Shown here piece by piece: positions 60,149 through 64,000 of a stretch of DNA of 64,000 nucleotides. Source of the DNA: UBA7672 sp963738625 (GTDB taxonomy: Bacteria; Pseudomonadota; Alphaproteobacteria; Caulobacterales; Hyphomonadaceae); NCBI GenBank assembly GCA_963738625.1, contig CAVTXH010000003.1:806001-870000 (forward strand). The letters are read 5' to 3'. A program made the translations under genes and the position numbers. Positions within the stretch are counted from its first letter, which is position 1; the number at the start of each line of letters is the position of its first letter. The notes beneath the pieces are model-generated. The model ran no database searches. It saw only the letters and a program-made list of their open reading frames with translations, and had not been told where the DNA came from.

Positions 60149-60708
60149 CGGTCAGCGCGACCTCTGAGCACCTCGCCGAGCGCCTTTTCCATTTCGCCCT
60201 GTAGCGGGCCGACGCCGCGAATCTGGAACGCCCCGCCCATCCTGCGGTGCAGCTCGATGCGATGCATTGTTCGCCCGCTGGTAAGTTCGACCGCCTCGAG
60301 CTCGAACTTCACGTCGCTCCACGTGCTCCACAGCGCTGGGAAGGACACGATTGCTATCGGACCCAGCTCGTCGACGCGAATGAGCATCACCGTTTCCGCA
60401 CCCTCGGCCCTTGCCTGCGCGAGCGTCACCGAAGCGTCACCGTCCGCCGCGATCGACAGCACCTTCACGCTCGATGCACACGGCATCGCCTTGAACGCCT
60501 CGCCGATGGCAGCCTCAGCGATCGCCGCGCGCGCCTCCTTCTCTTTCTGGTCTGCACGCCAGCGCGTCAGCGGCGCCACCACCACATCGCCGAGCTGCAC
60601 GCCCGGTGTGCACAGCGGCGCCGAGCCCACAGGCGTCGATATCGTCTTCTGGTTGCTGGTGCACGCGGTCAGCGCCAGCAGCGCTGCTGCAAGATATAGG
60701 CGTTTCAC
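60145..60708 (-). CDS. Lipoprotein of unknown function
   Basis: 187 residues. Lipobox ALLALTAC (Cys 16). The mature part has a Cys (PLCTPGVQLGDVVVAP), a charged helix (RADQKEKEARAAIAEAAIGEAF) and a beta region (AEGAETVMLIRVDELGPIAIVSFPALWSTWSDVKFELEAVEL) that recalls the periplasmic beta domains of GNA1162/LpoB-like lipoproteins, though I cannot assign it. The ATG at 60708 follows GGGAGGTT. Its 3' end overlaps the convergent gene by four bases. It is downstream of alaS with a 26-base gap. Confidence 0.72.
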   Translation of the reverse strand: MKRLYLAAALLALTACTSNQKTISTPVGSAPLCTPGVQLGDVVVAPLTRWRADQKEKEARAAIAEAAIGEAFKAMPCASSVKVLSIAADGDASVTLAQARAEGAETVMLIRVDELGPIAIVSFPALWSTWSDVKFELEAVELTSGRTMHRIELHRRMGGAFQIRGVGPLQGEMEKALGEVLRGRADR

Positions 60709-60734
60709 GCGAACCTCCCGGTCTTCCCGCGAGC

Positions 60735-63422
60735 CTAGCCTGCGAGCGCGGCTTTCACTACGGCGATAGCTTCGGCCGCCTTCGACCCATCCGGCCCGCC
60801 GGCCTGCGCCATGTCCGGCCGCCCGCCGCCGCCTGCGCCGCCAACGGCTGCAGCCGCCAACTTCACCAGGTCGACCGCGCTTCGCCTGCCCTTGAGATCG
60901 TCGGTGACGCCGACAACCACCGCCGCCTTGCCATCGTTCACCGCGACGAACACGGCGACGCCCGAGCCGAGCGACTTCTTGGCCTCGTCGACAAGGCTTT
61001 TGAGATCCTTTGCCGGCACGTCGACGACCTTGCCGATGAACTTGAAGCCGTTGACCTCTTCCGGCCCCACAGCGGCAGCGCCTCCGCCGCCCATCGCCAG
61101 CTTCTTGCGGGCGTCGGCCAGCTCGTTCGAGAGCTTCTTGCGTTCCTCAACCAGCGCGGCGACACGCGCCGGCGCGTCTGCAATCGGCGCCTTGAACTGG
61201 TCCGCGATCTCGCGCGCCACGGCGACGCGCGATTTCAGGAAGTTGAGCGCCGCCTCACCCGTCACCGCCTCGATCCGGCGCACGCCTGCCGAGACGCCGC
61301 CTTCGGAGGTGATCACGAACAGCGCAATGTCGCCTGTGCGCGCGACATGCGTGCCGCCGCACAGCTCCACCGAATAGGGGGCGTTGGCTTCGGAGACCGA
61401 ATTGCCGAGGCGCAGCACGCGCACGACGTCGCCATACTTTTCACCGAACAGCGCCATGGCGCCGGCCTTGATCGCCGCCTCGGGCGCCATCTCCTTTGTC
61501 TGCGCTTCAGCGTTCTGGCGGATCACCGCGTTCACTTCGGATTCGACCGCCTCGATATCGTCGCGCGTCAGCGGAGCATGATGGGAAAAGTCAAACCGGA
61601 AATAATCCGCCTCGACCAGCGAGCCCTTCTGCGAGACATGCTTGCCCAGCCGGTTGCGCAACGCCGCGTGCGCAAGATGCGTCGCCGAATGGTTTGCCCG
61701 GATGCGCGCGCGGCGCACGCGGTCGATCTTCATTTCCGCCAAGCCGCCCACTTTCGCGGCGCCCGAGATCATTTCGCCGATATGTGCGAACACATCGCCT
61801 GCGCGCTTCTGCACGTCATCGACGCGAAACCGGCCGCCGCCGAAGACGATCTCGCCTTTGTCGCCGGCCTGACCGCCGGACTCGGCGTAGAACGGCGTAT
61901 CGGCGAAAACGAGTTCTGCCTTGTCGTCGGTCTTGATCGCCTTGGCTTGCACGCCCCCGACGAGTATCGCCGTCAGCGTTCCACTCGTCTCCTCGTATTC
62001 ATAGCCCTGGAAGTTGGTCGCGCCCGATGCATCACGCACCGCGAACCACACCTCGCCCGCGCCGTGCTCAGCTCCGCCCTTCCAGCTTTCCTGGGACCGC
62101 GCGCGCTGCTCGTCCATCGCGGCCTTGTAGGCCTCTTCGTCGACCGACATCTCACGCCCGCGCATAATGTCCTGCGTCAGGTCAAGCGGGAAGCCAAAGG
62201 TATCGTAGAGCTTGAACGCGACATCGCCGGGCAGCACGCCGCCCTTGCCGAGCCCCGAAGTCGCCTCGTCAAGCAGCGCAAGGCCGCGGCCCAGCGTGCG
62301 TTGGAAGCTCGCCTCTTCCTGGCTCATTGCGCTTTCGATCGCCGCCTGCGCGCGACCGAGTTCGGGATAGGCCGCGCCCATCTCCTGCACCAGGGTTGGA
62401 ACCAGCTTGAACATCCCCGGCTCGCGCGCGCCCAGGAGGTGCGCATGGCGCATCGCGCGCCGCATGATCCGGCGCAGCACATAGCCGCGCCCGTCGTTCG
62501 ACGGCGTAACGCCATCGGCCATCAGGAAGCAGGACGAACGGAGGTGATCGGATATGACCCGGAAGGACGCTGCGTGGTCGCCTTGGGCCTTCACCCTATA
62601 CAGATCCTCCTCCGCCGCGATCAGCGTCGCGAAAAGGTCCGTCTCGAACACCGAATCGACGCCTTGCATGATCGCGGAGATGCGCTCCAGCCCCATGCCC
62701 GTATCGATGGAAGGCTTGGGAAGCGGCCGCCGCGAGCCGTCAGCCGACTGCTCGAACTGCATGAAGACGAGGTTCCAGAATTCCAGGAAGCGGTCGCCAT
62801 CCTGTTCGGCGGAGCCGGGCGGACCGCCCCAGATCTTGTCGCCGCGGTCGATGAAGATTTCCGAGCAAGGACCGCAGGGGCCCGTGTCGCCCATCGACCA
62901 GAAATTGTCGCTGGTGGCTATGCGAATGATGCGGCTGTCCGGCAGGCCGGCAATCTTCTTCCAGTAGCCGTGCGCTTCGTCGTCGTCGTGATAGATCGTG
63001 ACGGTCAGCTTGTCCTTCGGCAGGCCGAACGTGCCGGTGACCATCTTCCAGGCATGCTCGATCGCCAGCTCCTTGAAATAGTCGCCGAACGAAAAGTTGC
63101 CGAGCATCTCGAAGAAGGTGAGGTGGCGCGCCGTGTAGCCGACATTGTCGAGGTCGTTGTGCTTGCCGCCCGCCCGCACGCATTTCTGCGAGGTCGCCGC
63201 GCGCGGCGCAAACGGCTTTTCGACGCCGGTGAAAATGTTCTTGAACTGCACCATGCCCGCGTTGACGAACAGCAGGCTGTTGTCGCCCTGCGGCGGCACG
63301 AGCGGCGAGGACGGCTTCACCGTGTGGCCGGCCTGGGCGAAATAATCGAGGAAGGCCGCACGGATGGCGTTGACGCTTTCCGGCGCGGAGGATTTCGGGC
63401 TGGACGGGCGTCCGGTCGTCAT
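60735..63422 (-). CDS. alaS: Alanine-tRNA ligase
   Basis: 895 residues, a full-length enzyme. The catalytic core begins AIRAAFLDYFAQAGHTVKPSSPLVP. Motif 2 region NDLDNVGYTARHLTFFEMLGNFSFGDYFK and motif 3 (DTGMGLERI) follow. The editing domain has NHSATHLAHAALR and the CGGTHV zinc motif, and the C-terminal DHHA1 domain ends GGGGRPDMAQAGG. It charges tRNA-Ala and edits Ser/Gly mischarging. The ATG at 63422 is preceded by GAGGAGCC. It lies downstream of recA, a typical alphaproteobacterial pair. A long open frame on the opposite strand is a GC-bias artefact. Confidence 0.97.
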   Translation of the reverse strand: MTTGRPSSPKSSAPESVNAIRAAFLDYFAQAGHTVKPSSPLVPPQGDNSLLFVNAGMVQFKNIFTGVEKPFAPRAATSQKCVRAGGKHNDLDNVGYTARHLTFFEMLGNFSFGDYFKELAIEHAWKMVTGTFGLPKDKLTVTIYHDDDEAHGYWKKIAGLPDSRIIRIATSDNFWSMGDTGPCGPCSEIFIDRGDKIWGGPPGSAEQDGDRFLEFWNLVFMQFEQSADGSRRPLPKPSIDTGMGLERISAIMQGVDSVFETDLFATLIAAEEDLYRVKAQGDHAASFRVISDHLRSSCFLMADGVTPSNDGRGYVLRRIMRRAMRHAHLLGAREPGMFKLVPTLVQEMGAAYPELGRAQAAIESAMSQEEASFQRTLGRGLALLDEATSGLGKGGVLPGDVAFKLYDTFGFPLDLTQDIMRGREMSVDEEAYKAAMDEQRARSQESWKGGAEHGAGEVWFAVRDASGATNFQGYEYEETSGTLTAILVGGVQAKAIKTDDKAELVFADTPFYAESGGQAGDKGEIVFGGGRFRVDDVQKRAGDVFAHIGEMISGAAKVGGLAEMKIDRVRRARIRANHSATHLAHAALRNRLGKHVSQKGSLVEADYFRFDFSHHAPLTRDDIEAVESEVNAVIRQNAEAQTKEMAPEAAIKAGAMALFGEKYGDVVRVLRLGNSVSEANAPYSVELCGGTHVARTGDIALFVITSEGGVSAGVRRIEAVTGEAALNFLKSRVAVAREIADQFKAPIADAPARVAALVEERKKLSNELADARKKLAMGGGGAAAVGPEEVNGFKFIGKVVDVPAKDLKSLVDEAKKSLGSGVAVFVAVNDGKAAVVVGVTDDLKGRRSAVDLVKLAAAAVGGAGGGGRPDMAQAGGPDGSKAAEAIAVVKAALAG

Positions 63423-63630
63423 CGCAAAGGCTCCTCAGGTCATGGGGCCGGCCCCGCCGATCAGGCGTTCGCCCTTCTCCACGACCGGTTATGTGGGCCC
63501 GTCGCGCCAGTTGTCCCAGCCCGGCGCAGGGCTTCGGGGCGGTATAAGCCCCCCCTGCCGCGGCGCCAAGCAGAACGGCTCGCCGCCGCTGGAACCATGC
63601 GCCGACAAACAGGCTGGACCTTCAAACGCA

Positions 63631-63669
63631 GAAGACGCCCATCCCTGGATTCCAGAGACCGGCGCCTTC
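63631..63669 (-). terminator. Hairpin downstream of recA
   Basis: GAAGGCGCC...GGGCGTCTTC on the minus strand pairs nine bases with a G-U, with CTGG-AAT-CCAG nested inside. It lies about 35 bases past the recA stop and lacks a clear T tract, so it is a weak terminator or an RNA-end stabiliser. Confidence 0.4.
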
Positions 63670-63702
63670 CTGCACTGCCATGCGTCTAAAGCGTATGCGA
63701 AA

Positions 63703-64000
63703 TCAGCCCTTCTTGGCCGGCTTCACCGGCTCGGCGCCATCATCCTCGCCGTCGCTGCTGTCATCGCCCGGATCGATGGCCAAGAGGTTCTCGCCGATGA
63801 TCCCGGAGTTCTTGCGGATCGCATCCTCGATCTCGGCGGCGACGAGCGGATTTTCCTTAAGGAATTTCCGCGCGTTCTCCCGGCCCTGGCCGATGCGCTG
63901 CGAGCCGTAGGAGAACCACGAGCCCGATTTCTCGACCACATTGGCCTTGACCCCGAGATCGATCAGCTCGCCGGTCTTGGAGATGCCTTCTCCGTAGATG
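63703..64000 (-). CDS. recA: Recombinase RecA, C-terminal part (cut by window edge)
   Basis: The last 98 codons of RecA: YGEGISKTGELIDLG, then VVEKSGSWFSYGSQRIGQGRENARKFL, followed by the helical C-terminal domain (AAEIEDAIRKNSGIIGENLLAI) and the usual acidic tail, here DPGDDSSDGEDDGAEP with a Lys-rich end. RecA drives homologous recombination and the SOS response. The remainder lies beyond 64000. The hairpin at 63631-63669 and a 280-base gap separate it from alaS. Confidence 0.96.
   Translation of the reverse strand, partial: IYGEGISKTGELIDLGVKANVVEKSGSWFSYGSQRIGQGRENARKFLKENPLVAAEIEDAIRKNSGIIGENLLAIDPGDDSSDGEDDGAEPVKPAKKG

Noticed and set aside
60606..63689. 1027-codon open frame antisense to alaS
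   Set aside because: alaS is unmistakable on the other strand. The frame has no ribosome site or family signature and its Arg/Asp/Leu-rich composition is what GC-biased codons give in antisense.

Overview
The window is GC-rich chromosomal DNA from an alphaproteobacterium. Supporting signs are the gene order recA-alaS-(...)-icd at the right end, alpha-type pntAA/pntAB/pntB with a short aa3 oxidase subunit IV gene, an UrcA-family protein, many TonB receptors and lipoproteins, and strong AGGAGG-type ribosome sites. Caulobacterales (Hyphomonadaceae-like) is my best guess. It is inferred from gene content and not measured. I see no tRNA, rRNA, insertion sequence, prophage or CRISPR array.

Left third (1-32700): a TonB receptor stands divergent from an RND efflux adaptor/pump pair. 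A serine hydrolase and a dense set of periplasmic redox genes follow. These are a cytochrome c-like lipoprotein, two related membrane proteins, four paralogous exported proteins sharing PDxxGxW...WDGDT...CHEGNY motifs, a DUF6152-like protein, a second heme lipoprotein, and three tandem quinoprotein dehydrogenases that each fuse cytochrome c to a PQQ propeller. A CadC-like membrane regulator converges on the last of them with a 5-base gap. In the middle lies a conserved tesA / ybbA-ybbP-like block and a DUF3089 hydrolase. The redox genes look like an uncharacterised periplasmic oxidation module.

Middle (32900-45430): an UrcA protein is followed by a small catabolic set (alpha/beta hydrolase, acyl-CoA dehydrogenase-like flavoprotein, 4-OT tautomerase, HxlR regulator with a paired operator). 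Next is the NAD(P) transhydrogenase operon, interrupted by a subfamily-I haloalkane dehalogenase gene. A rimO gene broken by two +1 frameshifts and a Ser/Thr kinase-TIR fusion follow. Then comes about 1 kb with no protein gene. It holds REP-like palindromes and a roughly 390-base stretch packed with perfect hairpins, which I regard as a candidate undescribed structured RNA.

Right third (45430-64000): three GIN-domain (DUF2807) exported paralogues, a PPK2 kinase, rpsD, a TerC-like protein, a second TonB receptor, and a BlaI-type repressor with an M56 (BlaR1-like) peptidase that carries C-terminal ankyrin repeats. Then M23 peptidase, trmJ, icd, two small envelope proteins, alaS and the end of recA. 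A palindrome AACTA-N6-TAGTT occurs upstream of the blaI-like gene and over the -10 box of the first GIN-domain gene, which suggests that one envelope-sensing repressor controls both.
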